Translations under genes and position numbers: made by a program
Part shown: positions 1-8,347 of the stretch, piece after piece
How positions within the stretch are numbered: position 1 is the first letter of the stretch
How the letters are laid out: the number at the start of each line of letters is the position of its first letter
Notes under the pieces: model-generated
Told to the model about the DNA's origin: nothing
The model's input: the letters and a program-made list of their open reading frames with translations, nothing else
The model's database searches: none
Origin: Aliarcobacter cryaerophilus
GTDB lineage: Bacteria; Campylobacterota; Campylobacteria; Campylobacterales; Arcobacteraceae
Length of the DNA stretch: 64,000 bases
Reading direction: 5' to 3'
Assembly (NCBI RefSeq): GCF_014352935.1
Contig: NZ_CP060694.1
Location: 1,798,001-1,862,000 of the forward strand

Positions 1-1046
1 ACCTCTTTATCTATTTCAAAAATATCTTCAATATTTGAAGCTTTTAAACTATTAAATCTATTTATAGCTTCTAAGCTTATTTTTGAAATATCCAAGAAAC
101 CTATTTTTCCACTTAAAAATTTTGAAACAGCAACTTCATTTGCTGCATTTAAAACAACACCTAAATCAAGATTGTTTAGAATCTCATCTTTTAAAGACCA
201 AATTGGATATCTACTCTCTTCTATTTTTTTAAACTCTAAAGATGATATTTCAAGCAGATCAATAGGTTTTAGAATTTCACAATCGACTCTTCCTAAAATT
301 GCATAAGATATTGGAAGTTGCATAGATGCATTTGCTATATGAGCTGTTGTACTTCCATCTTTGAAATTTATTAATGCATGAACCAAAGATTTTGGCTCAA
401 TAACAGCATCTAGCTTTTTTGTACCAAAGAGCCAAGCAGCTTCTATTAACTCAAACATTTTATTTGTCATAGTTGCGCTATCTATTGTTATTTTATTTCC
501 CATTTTCCAATTTGGATGATTAAGAGCCTCTTTTATAGATACATTTTTCAAAGATTCAAGTGGATAATCTCTAAAAGAACCGCCACTTGCTGTGATTGTC
601 ATAGAATCTATTTTTTTATCTTGAAGCAAATACCAAAGACCAAAATGTTCACTATCAATAGCACTTAAATTTTTTTGGTCTATAAATTTTCCAGCAACAA
701 CTAATGACTCTTTATTTGCTAAAGCAATTTTTTTACCACACTCAATAGCTTTTAATGTTGGTTTTAATCCTAAAAAACCAACAAGAGCATTTACAACAGT
801 TTTTGAAGAGCTATCTTCTATTGCTTCCAGTATAGCTTCTTCCCCAAAAAATACATTTTTGTGATTTACTTTTTTTATATCATCTTTAGAAGCAATTATC
901 ACTTTTTTTGGATTATGCTCTTTTATTTGAGAATTTAGTAAATCAATATTTCTTCCAGCTACTAAAACCTCAACATTTAGAGCAAATTTTTTCGCAATTT
1001 CTAGAGTATTTACTCCAATAGAACCTGTACTTCCAAGAAGTATCAA
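1..1046 (-). CDS. dxr: 1-deoxy-D-xylulose 5-phosphate reductoisomerase, 3' end outside window
   Basis: Second step of the MEP isoprenoid pathway: DXP to 2-C-methyl-D-erythritol 4-phosphate with NADPH, in the cytosol. About 348 codons are visible. The N-terminus carries the NADPH-binding GSTGSIG loop, followed by DXR blocks such as NALVGFLGLKPT, ALANKESLV, SEHFGL and TASGGSFRD. The frame is open to the left edge, so roughly the last 40 residues are missing. I place the start at TTG 1046, because AAGGA lies just upstream and the TTG overlaps the cdsA stop as TTGA, which suggests translational coupling to cdsA. Family assignment is secure; the start is inference. Confidence 0.95.
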   Translation of the reverse strand, partial: MILLGSTGSIGVNTLEIAKKFALNVEVLVAGRNIDLLNSQIKEHNPKKVIIASKDDIKKVNHKNVFFGEEAILEAIEDSSSKTVVNALVGFLGLKPTLKAIECGKKIALANKESLVVAGKFIDQKNLSAIDSEHFGLWYLLQDKKIDSMTITASGGSFRDYPLESLKNVSIKEALNHPNWKMGNKITIDSATMTNKMFELIEAAWLFGTKKLDAVIEPKSLVHALINFKDGSTTAHIANASMQLPISYAILGRVDCEILKPIDLLEISSLEFKKIEESRYPIWSLKDEILNNLDLGVVLNAANEVAVSKFLSGKIGFLDISKISLEAINRFNSLKASNIEDIFEIDKE

Positions 1047-1801
1047 ATAATTATCCTTAATAAAACTAACATAACTATCGCTCCAAATAAATACCCATCA
1101 ACTCTATCTAAAACTCCACCATGTCCTGGTAAAATATTTCCACTATCTTTTACTCCAGCTTCTCTTTTTAGATAACTTTCATATAAATCTCCAAAAACTG
1201 AAGATAATGATACAATAGCTGAAACTATAATAGCTCCTAAAATCCCAACTTCATTTATAGAAGTAAAAATACCCATAATTACAGCAAAAATCATACCACC
1301 TACAACACCCTCTAAAGTTTTATTTGGGCTTGTTTCACAAAATGGAGTTCTTCCAAAAGTTTTTCCAGCGAAATAAGCTCCTGTATCAGTTGCTGCAACT
1401 ATTATTAGTAGCCAAAATAGTACCATTACTCCAAATTCACTATATAAAGAGATTAAAAAAACAAATGATGCAGTTGGATAAAGAAGAGGTAAAATCATCT
1501 TTTTATCAAGTTTTCTTTTATATGCTAATTGTGAAGCATAACCAATTGCTACTATGAATATTAAATCAACAGGCATAGGATAGAAATATACAGCTACCCA
1601 AAGTAATAAAACATAAATATATATGCTCTTATCTTCTAATCCATATAGCATTTTTGCTTCACGTACTGCAACCATAAGAACCACTCCAAACACTAACCAA
1701 AATAGAAAGTATGAATCTATATATGCAATAATTAAAAAAAGCACAAACAAAACAAGAGCTGTTTTTACTCTTGTTGATAAATTTCCAAGTATTTTAAACA
1801 T
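1043..1801 (-). CDS. cdsA: phosphatidate cytidylyltransferase
   Basis: Makes CDP-diacylglycerol from phosphatidate and CTP, the branch point of phospholipid synthesis, in the inner membrane. The 252-residue product is almost entirely hydrophobic, with multiple membrane segments. Its C-terminal third carries the CdsA signature: SVFGDLYESYLKRE, then KDSGNILPGHGGVLDRVD with the conserved Lys-Asp and Asp residues. The ATG start has AAGG upstream. It precedes dxr with a 4-bp overlap, so the two are probably one transcript, a common pairing in bacteria. Confidence 0.95.
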   Translation of the reverse strand: MFKILGNLSTRVKTALVLFVLFLIIAYIDSYFLFWLVFGVVLMVAVREAKMLYGLEDKSIYIYVLLLWVAVYFYPMPVDLIFIVAIGYASQLAYKRKLDKKMILPLLYPTASFVFLISLYSEFGVMVLFWLLIIVAATDTGAYFAGKTFGRTPFCETSPNKTLEGVVGGMIFAVIMGIFTSINEVGILGAIIVSAIVSLSSVFGDLYESYLKREAGVKDSGNILPGHGGVLDRVDGYLFGAIVMLVLLRIII

Positions 1802-1884
1802 AAAGCTTACCTTAAACTAAAATTACAATATTTTACTAAAATTTCGCTTTTAAATCGATTGTACTATTATATTTTGAGAGTTTA

Positions 1885-1911
1885 AAAATGCACTAAAATT
1901 TAGTGCATTTT
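1885..1911 (-). terminator. Rho-independent terminator after TraT-like gene
   Basis: A near-perfect inverted repeat (AAAATGCACTAAA / TTTAGTGCATTTT, one base apart) starts 7 bases past the stop of the TraT-like gene. On the minus strand it runs into a short T tract, and on the plus strand it is followed by TTTTTT. Confidence 0.7.
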
Positions 1912-1917
1912 AGTTTT

Positions 1918-2694
1918 TTAGAATAATCCTGAGATTTGATTTGAAATCTGTTTTTCTAAAATTGGTGTTGCTTCTTGTAAAGTTAAATTCATTTTTGTAG
2001 CTTCTGCTAACATTACTGTTTTATACTCTTTTCGCTCTTCTTCGTAATATTGAGTTTTATCATTAGCAATATTTGAATTAATCTGTCCAGTAGCATTTGT
2101 ATTTCGAACATCTCCACCAAAACTATTTACAAATCCTGATTTTTTACCATCTCTTACACTAGCTTGCCCAGCTACTGTTGAATTTTGTGTTAAAACAGAA
2201 CCTTTTGTTCTCTCTTTTATTAATATATCAACTTGCATTTGATAAATTGTATCTTCTGTTGCTTTACCAATAAGTCCGCCAATTACAGCAGCTCCCAATC
2301 CAACTCCAATAGCTTGACCAGCTCCTCCATTATTATATGCAGAAACACCTGCTCCAACAGCTCCTGCTCCCAAAGCAGCTCCTGCTACATTATTTTCTTG
2401 TTTTTTATCACAATAAAGTACATTTACCATCAAAATATATGTAGCTTCATCTGGGTCATCAACAATTTTATAGCCTTTTGCTTGAAGTTCATTTGATAAA
2501 CTTTGCTCAAGATTTATTGGCTGTCCGCTAGTATTTTTACTAGATATAAATACTGTTCTTAACTCTTTTTTAACTGGGTCAATAAATACACTTTGAGACA
2601 TTCTTACATTAGTTTGTAGCTCTGTTGTTGCACATCCACTAAATAGTGTTGAAGCTAAAACAATACTTAGTGTTAAATTTCTAATTTTTTTCAT
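1918..2694 (-). CDS. TraT-family outer-membrane lipoprotein
   Basis: 258 residues with a lipoprotein signal: a basic start, a hydrophobic core and lipobox FSGC with the modified Cys at 21. The body resembles TraT, the complement-resistance/surface-exclusion lipoprotein. It has an N-terminal region after CATTELQTNVRMSQSVFIDP, a Gly/Ala-rich hydrophobic stretch at about 102-145, and then DILIKERTKG. TraT is known from F-type plasmids, but many chromosomal copies exist and nothing plasmid-like surrounds this one, so a role in surface exclusion should not be assumed. The ribosome site is TTAGGAGA. It is monocistronic, with its own terminator. Confidence 0.8.
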   Translation of the reverse strand: MKKIRNLTLSIVLASTLFSGCATTELQTNVRMSQSVFIDPVKKELRTVFISSKNTSGQPINLEQSLSNELQAKGYKIVDDPDEATYILMVNVLYCDKKQENNVAGAALGAGAVGAGVSAYNNGGAGQAIGVGLGAAVIGGLIGKATEDTIYQMQVDILIKERTKGSVLTQNSTVAGQASVRDGKKSGFVNSFGGDVRNTNATGQINSNIANDKTQYYEEERKEYKTVMLAEATKMNLTLQEATPILEKQISNQISGLF

Positions 2695-2751
2695 TATATT
2701 CTCCTAAAAAATATTCAATGGCTTATTATATTTAAATTTTATTAACTATTA

Positions 2752-4080
2752 TTAAACTTTAACAACAATAGTACTGTATGGATTATAAAGCACATTTGCT
2801 CCATGTTGAATTTTGACATTTCTTCTTTGTGTAAAATCAACTTCATATGTACCACCAAAATCTACACTAAACTTTGCACATAAACTTGCTGCTTTTTCTA
2901 TAATATTTTGTGGTAAATCTTTTTTACTATTTTGTACAATCACATGGCAAGATGGTCTATCTTTTAGATGAAACCAAAAATCACTAGCTTTTGAATTTTC
3001 AAGCAAATATATATTTTCTCGCTCATTAGCACCTAACATAATTTTAAAACCTTCAAAGAAAAAACTCTCACAGTTTTGCGCTTTTTTAGTTTTTATCTGA
3101 TTTTTCTCTTTTTTTGGAGATAAAAATTCACACTCATCAATCGAACTTGCATTTTGAAGATTTATTCTTAATTTTTTTAAAAAATCCAATTTATCTTTTA
3201 AATTACTCTCTTCAATAGTTATATTAAAAGCTTTTTGCTTCAATTTTTTTGCTTTTTTAAATAAATCATTTGTAAAAATAGTTGGATTTTTCATATTTTC
3301 AAGCTCTATAGTTATTAATTTACCATTATAATCTTCAATTTTTAACTCTTTTTGATAAGCTTTGATAGTATGTAAATTGGCTAAAATAAGATTTGCTTTA
3401 GTGTATGTATCTTCTGACTCTTTTTCCAAATCCTCTTTTTTTGGTAAAGAGTGTAGAATTTTCTCTAATTTTTTAATATTTTTATCAATATTTGAAATTT
3501 TTTGTTTTTTAATATTTTCTAAATTCTCTTTAACTTGTTCATCATAAACTTGATATAAATAATCTTCAATATTCTCTATTTCGTACTCTTTTGGTACAAA
3601 ATCTTTTTTGGGAATTTCTTCAAGTTTTACTCCAACTTTTACAACTCTAAAAGATGAATATTCATCAATATGCCTTAAAGCTTCCAAAATAGTTCTATTT
3701 TCATCTAAAATTATAATATTTGTATATTTTCCAGTAAATTCGAGTTGCAAAATCAAATTCTCTTTCTTATAAGATGAACTTGAATTTACCTTTATATTTA
3801 TGATTTTATCATTGTTATAAATTTCAATACTCTCAATTTTTGAATTTGTAAACTTTTTTTGAAGCACCACATCAAAAGGAGCATTAAAATCTTTTTTTAA
3901 TGATATTTGTTCTTTTGATTTAAATATCTTTGCATTTGATTTATTTAAATCAAAGTATATGATATTTTTATTATTAAATTCAATTATAATTATATTGTTA
4001 TCAACTCTTTTTATAAACTTTATATTTTGGGCATTCTCACTAAGATAATCAACAATTTTTTTTAAAATATTGTATTGCAA
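2752..4080 (-). CDS. NFACT-family protein (RqcH/FbpA-like)
   Basis: A 442-residue protein with an NFACT-N-like half, a Lys/Glu-rich coiled-coil middle (about 180-310) and a clear NFACT-R domain: FEGFKIMLGANERENIYLL, then KASDFWFHLKDRPSCHVIV. RqcH binds stalled 50S-peptidyl-tRNA and adds C-terminal alanine tails; many members are misannotated as fibronectin-binding proteins. At the position of the Asp-Arg pair that matters in Bacillus RqcH, this protein reads Asp91-Lys92. The start appears to be TTG at 4080, with only a weak GAG-type ribosome site. Family is certain; tailing activity is inferred and needs testing. Confidence 0.85.
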   Translation of the reverse strand: MQYNILKKIVDYLSENAQNIKFIKRVDNNIIIIEFNNKNIIYFDLNKSNAKIFKSKEQISLKKDFNAPFDVVLQKKFTNSKIESIEIYNNDKIINIKVNSSSSYKKENLILQLEFTGKYTNIIILDENRTILEALRHIDEYSSFRVVKVGVKLEEIPKKDFVPKEYEIENIEDYLYQVYDEQVKENLENIKKQKISNIDKNIKKLEKILHSLPKKEDLEKESEDTYTKANLILANLHTIKAYQKELKIEDYNGKLITIELENMKNPTIFTNDLFKKAKKLKQKAFNITIEESNLKDKLDFLKKLRINLQNASSIDECEFLSPKKEKNQIKTKKAQNCESFFFEGFKIMLGANERENIYLLENSKASDFWFHLKDRPSCHVIVQNSKKDLPQNIIEKAASLCAKFSVDFGGTYEVDFTQRRNVKIQHGANVLYNPYSTIVVKV

Positions 4081-4139
4081 TTTTTACTCTTTTTTTTATA
4101 TTTTTTTCTAAATTTCAGACACTTTTTATATCTAAAGGT

Positions 4140-4145
4140 TATAAT
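4140..4145 (+). promoter_or_regulatory. sigma70-type -10 box of the small periplasmic protein gene
   Basis: TATAAT preceded by GGT, 29 bases before the ATG at 4175. A strong TTAGGAGA ribosome site lies between them. Confidence 0.6.
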
Positions 4146-4174
4146 TGTAGCTAAATTTAATTTAGGAGAATAGT

Positions 4175-4495
4175 ATGAAACTATTAAAGATATTAGCAGC
4201 TTCAACTTTAGCTTTGGCTATTGCATCAACTTCATCTTTTGCAGATGTTCAAAAAGGACAAAAAGCATTTATTAAATTCTTAAAAGAGCCTTGCGGGATG
4301 GATGGAGCAAAATTTGCTTTAAAACATACTCAAGAGGAGTGGAGAAAAATAAAAGCAGATGGAACAGCTGAAGCTGAGATTATAAAAATTTGTCCAAAAG
4401 TAAAAGCTGGAGATATAAAAGAGAGTCTTCTTGAGCATGTTATGGATTTCTCTATAGAGTTTGCAAGTGATTCAGGAAATGTTCCTTCTTGCTAA
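4175..4495 (+). CDS. small secreted periplasmic protein, unknown function
   Basis: 106 residues with a signal peptide, probably cut after SFA at 23. The mature part is about 83 residues with three cysteines: EPCGM at 40, KICPK at 73, and the last residue, C106. Its GAKFALKHTQEEW stretch resembles small Campylobacterota proteins that are sometimes labelled cytochrome c, but there is no CXXCH haem site. The ribosome site TTAGGAGA is strong and the gene has its own promoter, so it is probably well expressed. A C-terminal free Cys suggests a disulfide or metal role, which is inference only. Confidence 0.7.
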   Translation: MKLLKILAASTLALAIASTSSFADVQKGQKAFIKFLKEPCGMDGAKFALKHTQEEWRKIKADGTAEAEIIKICPKVKAGDIKESLLEHVMDFSIEFASDSGNVPSC

Positions 4496-4502
4496 TTTTT
4501 AA

Positions 4503-4534
4503 GTTATAAAGATAGTTAAATCTATCTTTATAAC
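4503..4534. terminator. convergent terminator hairpin
   Basis: A perfect 13-bp inverted repeat (GTTATAAAGATAG / CTATCTTTATAAC) with a 6-base loop lies between two convergent genes and overlaps the stop codon of the minus-strand gene. It has no good U tract on either side. Confidence 0.5.
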
Positions 4535-5034
4535 GTTAATCTATCATATTTTGAAACTATTATTTCAGATAACTCTATCATTTTTATATTCATAATTTTA
4601 TACTCAACATCACTCATTTTTATTAAAAACTTATCATAAATAAATGAATATGGATATAGTGTGAAAAATATAAACTCTTTACTAGTTGACTCTTTATTTA
4701 ACTCTTTAAACCAAAGAGCTAATATTGAAAAATATAGAAGTGATGGATTAAACTCTTCATTTTGCTTGAGGTTTTTTTCAAGCTCTTTTGATATAAAGTT
4801 ATAACATTTTAAAATAGCTTTTACTCTAAAGTTCTTTTGATTATCTATATAATATTTTGGTTCATACAAAATATTTGAAAGCTGTTTTAATATATCACTA
4901 TTAATAGTTTCAAACTCATAATAAAGATCCAAATCAGATTTTGTTTTTGGTTTTACATCTTTGTACGTATTTATTAAGTCTCTACAAAATAGTAACAATG
5001 CTTCTGTTTTTATTTTAGAAATATTTAGAATCAT
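4528..5034 (-). CDS. hypothetical protein, 168 aa
   Basis: I do not recognise this family. The product has no signal peptide or membrane segment, is rich in Leu, Lys, Ile and Tyr, and looks helical. The start ATG has no Shine-Dalgarno sequence; instead a TACAAT hexamer sits 6 bases upstream, so the mRNA may be leaderless. It lies between the small periplasmic protein gene (convergent) and thrS (divergent). Codon use is like its neighbours, with no sign of transfer. Confidence 0.65.
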   Translation of the reverse strand: MILNISKIKTEALLLFCRDLINTYKDVKPKTKSDLDLYYEFETINSDILKQLSNILYEPKYYIDNQKNFRVKAILKCYNFISKELEKNLKQNEEFNPSLLYFSILALWFKELNKESTSKEFIFFTLYPYSFIYDKFLIKMSDVEYKIMNIKMIELSEIIVSKYDRLTL

Positions 5035-5100
5035 AGATAAATTGTAACCAAATATTTCTAAAATAACTATATGATTTATATTGTTTAAGTTTTTTTAAGA

Positions 5101-5106
5101 TAGAAT
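5101..5106 (+). promoter_or_regulatory. candidate -10 box for thrS
   Basis: TAGAAT (TAGAATAAT), about 38 bases upstream of the preferred thrS start, in the divergent gap. Confidence 0.4.
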
Positions 5107-5143
5107 AATTGCATTTTATAAGACTTTGAAAAAAAGGAAAATA

Positions 5144-6952
5144 TTGGAACAAATTGGTTTATTACATGATGGTCAAATTTATGACCTTCAGACTGCTGAA
5201 GCTTTAAATATCAAAGGAGATATTATAAAAGCTGACGACTCAAAAGAGTCTCTAGAGATTTTAAGACACTCTTGCGCTCACATGATGGCTCAAGCTATCA
5301 AAGAACTTTATCCTGAAGCAAAATTCTTTGTTGGACCTGTTGTAAAAGAAGGTTTTTATTATGACTTTAAAGTAGAAAGTAAAATTTCAGATGAAGATTT
5401 ACCAACTATTGAAAAGAAAATGAAAGAAATAGCAGATAGAAAACTACCTATTACTAGACATGAGACTACAAAAGAAGAGTTTTATGAGAAATTCAAAAAT
5501 GATGAGTTAAAACAAGCTGTTCTTAAAAATATAAAAGATGATACTTTAACAATCTACAAACAAGGTGATTTTGAAGATTTATGTAGAGGTCCTCACTTAC
5601 CAAATACAAGAATGATAAGAAGTTTTAAACTTACACGAGTTGCAGGTGCATATCTTGGTGGTGATGAAAAGAATGAGATGATTACTAGAATTTATGGTAT
5701 TGCATTTTTTGATAAACAAGCCTTGTTTGATTATACAAAAATGATTGAAGAGGCTAAAAAAAGAGACCACAGAAAGCTAGGAACTGAACTTGAACTATTC
5801 ACATTTAATGATGATGTTGGAGCTGGTCTTCCTATGTGGTTACCAAATGGAGCAAGACTAAGAAGTAAGTTAGAGCATCTTTTATATAAAGCTCATAGAG
5901 TTAGAGGTTATGAACCAGTTCGAGGACCTGAGATATTAAAATCAGAAATGTGGAAAATCTCAGGACATTATGCAAACTATAAAGAGAATATGTATTTTAC
6001 TACTATTGATGATCAAGAGTATGGAATTAAACCAATGAACTGTGTTGGGCATATTCAAATATTTAAAAATAGTTTAGTTTCATATAAAGATTTACCAAAA
6101 AAACTTTTTGAATATGGAGTTGTACATAGACACGAAATGAGTGGAGCTATGCATGGATTATTTAGAGTAAGAGAGTTTACTCAAGATGATTCGCATATCT
6201 TTTGTACACAAGATCAAATAAAAGATGTAATTTTTGAAGTATTAGAGTTTGTTGATTCACTTCTTAAAATGTTTGATTTTAAATATGAAATTGAAGTTTC
6301 TACAAAACCTGAAAAAGCAATTGGCGATGATATTTTCTGGGAAAAAACAACTGCTGGAATTATGGATGCTTTAAATGAAAAAAATATAGAGTATGGAATT
6401 GATGAAGGTGGGGGAGCATTTTATGGTCCAAAAATCGACATTAAAATCCTAGATGCAATTGGTAGAAAATGGCAGTGTGGTACTGTTCAAGTAGATATGA
6501 ATTTGCCTTCAAGATTTAATGCTGAATTTATTAATGACAAAGGTGAAAAAGAACAACCAGTTATGATTCATAGAGCAATTTTAGGTTCATTTGAAAGATT
6601 TATTGGAATTTTAACTGAACACTGTGCAGGAGAATTTCCATTTGTTATTGCACCAACTCAAGTTATTTTTGTCCCAATTGCTGATTCTCATGTTGAGTAT
6701 GCAAAAGAGATACAAAGAGATTTAGTAGAAGATGGTATAGATTCTAAAATCTTTAATATGAATGAAAGTTTAAATAAAAGAATTAGAATGGCAGAAAAAG
6801 AGAGAGTTCCAATGATTGTTGTTATTGGAGATGAGGAAGTTGCTAATAAATCTATTGCTTTAAGAAATAGAAGAACTAGAGAGCAATCAAATTTAAGTAA
6901 GCAAGATTTTATTGACTTACTAAACAAAATAAACGAGGAGAGTAGAATTTGA
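5144..6952 (+). CDS. thrS: threonyl-tRNA synthetase
   Basis: Charges tRNA-Thr. I choose TTG 5144 (602 aa, [10 protein letters not shown]) because AAGGAAA lies 4-5 bases upstream. An in-frame TTG at 5126 would add six residues but put the ribosome site inside the gene. The N-terminus is too short for a full TGS domain. The editing (SAD) domain starts with [10 protein letters not shown]. The class II core has motif 2 around [19 protein letters not shown] and motif 3 around [20 protein letters not shown] contributes zinc ligands. A C-terminal anticodon-binding domain follows. The stop overlaps the infC start (TTGA). Confidence 0.97.
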   Translation: MEQIGLLHDGQIYDLQTAEALNIKGDIIKADDSKESLEILRHSCAHMMAQAIKELYPEAKFFVGPVVKEGFYYDFKVESKISDEDLPTIEKKMKEIADRKLPITRHETTKEEFYEKFKNDELKQAVLKNIKDDTLTIYKQGDFEDLCRGPHLPNTRMIRSFKLTRVAGAYLGGDEKNEMITRIYGIAFFDKQALFDYTKMIEEAKKRDHRKLGTELELFTFNDDVGAGLPMWLPNGARLRSKLEHLLYKAHRVRGYEPVRGPEILKSEMWKISGHYANYKENMYFTTIDDQEYGIKPMNCVGHIQIFKNSLVSYKDLPKKLFEYGVVHRHEMSGAMHGLFRVREFTQDDSHIFCTQDQIKDVIFEVLEFVDSLLKMFDFKYEIEVSTKPEKAIGDDIFWEKTTAGIMDALNEKNIEYGIDEGGGAFYGPKIDIKILDAIGRKWQCGTVQVDMNLPSRFNAEFINDKGEKEQPVMIHRAILGSFERFIGILTEHCAGEFPFVIAPTQVIFVPIADSHVEYAKEIQRDLVEDGIDSKIFNMNESLNKRIRMAEKERVPMIVVIGDEEVANKSIALRNRRTREQSNLSKQDFIDLLNKINEESRI

Positions 6953-7476
6953 GTAGAGATAATAAAAAATCAGATGTAATAATGAATGAGGATATTACTG
7001 CAAAAGAGTTAAGATGTACAAGTGATAGTGGAGAAAATTATGGGATTATTCCTACTGCACAAGCTCTTGCTCTTGCAGATGAGGCTGGACTTGATTTAGT
7101 TCTTATAGCTGCAGATGCTAATCCTCCTGTTGCAAAGATTATGGACTACAGTAAATTCAAATATCAACAAGAAAAAAAGAAAAAAGAAGCAAAGAAAAAT
7201 CAAAAAATAGTTGTTGTTAAAGAGATCAAGCTATCTGTAAAAATTGCCGACAATGATATTAACTACAAAGTAAAACATGCAGTTGAGTTTTTAGAAGAAG
7301 GAAACCATGTAAAATTTAGGGTTTTTCTAAAAGGTAGAGAGATGGCAAATCCAGAAGCTGGTATTGAAGTTTTAAGAAGAGTTTGGGCTATGATTGAAGA
7401 TATTGCAATTATGGACAAAGAACCAAAACTTGAAGGAAGATACGTAAATCTTCTTGTAACTCCTAAAAAAGATTAG
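6949..7476 (+). CDS. infC: translation initiation factor IF-3
   Basis: Binds the 30S subunit, blocks premature 50S joining and checks start-codon pairing. At 175 residues it has both usual domains: an N-domain ([30 protein letters not shown]), a Lys-rich linker (KKKKEAKK) and a C-domain ([24 protein letters not shown]). The start is TTG overlapping the thrS stop, with GAGGAGAG upstream inside thrS. infC in many bacteria starts with the rare AUU used for autoregulation; here it is TTG. Confidence 0.97.
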   Translation: MSRDNKKSDVIMNEDITAKELRCTSDSGENYGIIPTAQALALADEAGLDLVLIAADANPPVAKIMDYSKFKYQQEKKKKEAKKNQKIVVVKEIKLSVKIADNDINYKVKHAVEFLEEGNHVKFRVFLKGREMANPEAGIEVLRRVWAMIEDIAIMDKEPKLEGRYVNLLVTPKKD

Positions 7477-7507
7477 TTATAACTAATCTTTTTTAAACTA
7501 TCTTTAT

Positions 7508-7537
7508 AAAATATTAGCTACTCTAGCTAATATTTTT
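7508..7537 (+). terminator. terminator between infC and rpmI
   Basis: A stem of about 13 bp around TATTAGCTA / TAGCTAATA with a CTC loop, followed by a run of six T. It should end thrS-infC transcripts before rpmI. Confidence 0.65.
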
Positions 7538-7563
7538 TAATCATTTATTAATATTTTTTTGAG

Positions 7564-7569
7564 TATAAT
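7564..7569 (+). promoter_or_regulatory. -10 box of the rpmI-rplT transcript
   Basis: A consensus TATAAT after GAG, preceded by a T-rich tract, 51 bases before the rpmI ATG. With the terminator just upstream, it implies separate transcription from thrS-infC. Confidence 0.6.
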
Positions 7570-7620
7570 CCAAAACTTTTTCAATATGAAAAATGCAAAT
7601 TTATATGAAAGGATTTCTTT

Positions 7621-7818
7621 ATGCCAAAAATGAAAAGCGTTAAAGGTGCTGTTAAAAGATTCAAAGTAAAGAAAAATGGAACTATCAAAAGAGGTTCTGC
7701 TTTTAGAAGCCACATTTTAACTAAAAAAACGCAAAAAAGAAAAAGAAATTTGAGAGGACCACAAACTGTACATAGTACAAACTTAAATGGTGTTCTTTCA
7801 ACTTTATGTTTAGCGTAA
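7621..7818 (+). CDS. rpmI: 50S ribosomal protein L35
   Basis: A structural protein of the large subunit. 65 residues, very basic, starting [15 protein letters not shown] and containing the L35 block [19 protein letters not shown]. Length is normal. The ribosome site AAGGATT precedes the ATG. It is followed by rplT in the usual order, separated by a 97-base gap with three hairpins. Confidence 0.97.
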   Translation: MPKMKSVKGAVKRFKVKKNGTIKRGSAFRSHILTKKTQKRKRNLRGPQTVHSTNLNGVLSTLCLA

Positions 7819-7879
7819 TTACTAAAATATAGTAATTTTGTCCCTCCATATTTATATGGATAAGTTCGGATAGATCCGA
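7818..7879 (+). other. three consecutive stem-loops in the rpmI-rplT spacer
   Basis: Seen: ATTACTA/TAGTAAT (7818-7836) followed by TTT, TCCATA/TATGGA (7845-7860) and TCGGA/TCCGA with a TAGA loop (7866-7879). All lie between the rpmI stop and the rplT ribosome site (GAAAGGAAAA). In other bacteria L20 represses its own operon by binding mRNA structures; a similar role here is inference. Confidence 0.45.
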
Positions 7880-7915
7880 CACCTTATTAAAAGTAACGGT
7901 AAAGAAAGGAAAAAT

Positions 7916-8272
7916 ATGCCAAGAGTAAAAACTGGTGTTGTAAGAAGAAGAAGACACAAGAAAGTATTAAAACTAGCTAGAGGATTCTTTGGTGGAAGAA
8001 GAAAACACTTTAGAAAAGCTAAAGAACAATTAGAAAGAAGTCTTGTATACGCATTTAGAGATAGAAGACAGAAAAAAAGAGATATTAGAAAACTATGGAT
8101 TATCAGAATCAATGCAGCTTGTAGATTAAATGATATTAACTACTCAAGATTCATAAATGGTTTAAGATTATCAGGTATTGAACTTGATAGAAAAATCTTA
8201 GCAAATCTTGCTATGAATGACTCTGCTGCATTTGCATCTTTAGTAGTATCTGCTAAAGCAGCACTTAAATAA
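7916..8272 (+). CDS. rplT: 50S ribosomal protein L20
   Basis: A large-subunit assembly protein that binds 23S rRNA directly and in several bacteria acts as translational autorepressor. 118 residues, the normal length. The basic N-terminus ([19 protein letters not shown]) is followed by [18 protein letters not shown] and the C-terminal globular part ([19 protein letters not shown]). Good AAAGGAAAA ribosome site. Confidence 0.97.
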   Translation: MPRVKTGVVRRRRHKKVLKLARGFFGGRRKHFRKAKEQLERSLVYAFRDRRQKKRDIRKLWIIRINAACRLNDINYSRFINGLRLSGIELDRKILANLAMNDSAAFASLVVSAKAALK

Positions 8273-8288
8273 TAAATTTGCATACAAA

Positions 8289-8324
8289 ATAAAAAAGGGA
8301 AGGTTTAAAACCTTCCCTTTTTTT
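8289..8324. terminator. strong bidirectional terminator
   Basis: AAAAAAGGGAAGG / CCTTCCCTTTTTT with a 7-base loop and T tracts on both strands. It lies between convergent rplT and the rhodanese gene and is one of the clearest terminators in the window. Confidence 0.85.
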
Positions 8325-8347
8325 ATATCAAAAAATAGATAAGCCTT

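Noticed and set aside
1918-2694. Plasmid or conjugative element marked by TraT
   Set aside because: No other tra genes, integrase or repeats; chromosomal TraT homologues are common.
5126-5143. Upstream TTG start of thrS
   Set aside because: It would place the AAGGAAA ribosome site inside the gene; TTG 5144 fits better.
7721-8112. Minus-strand frames across rpmI-rplT
   Set aside because: Phe/Leu/Ser-rich translations antisense to basic ribosomal proteins; no start signals.
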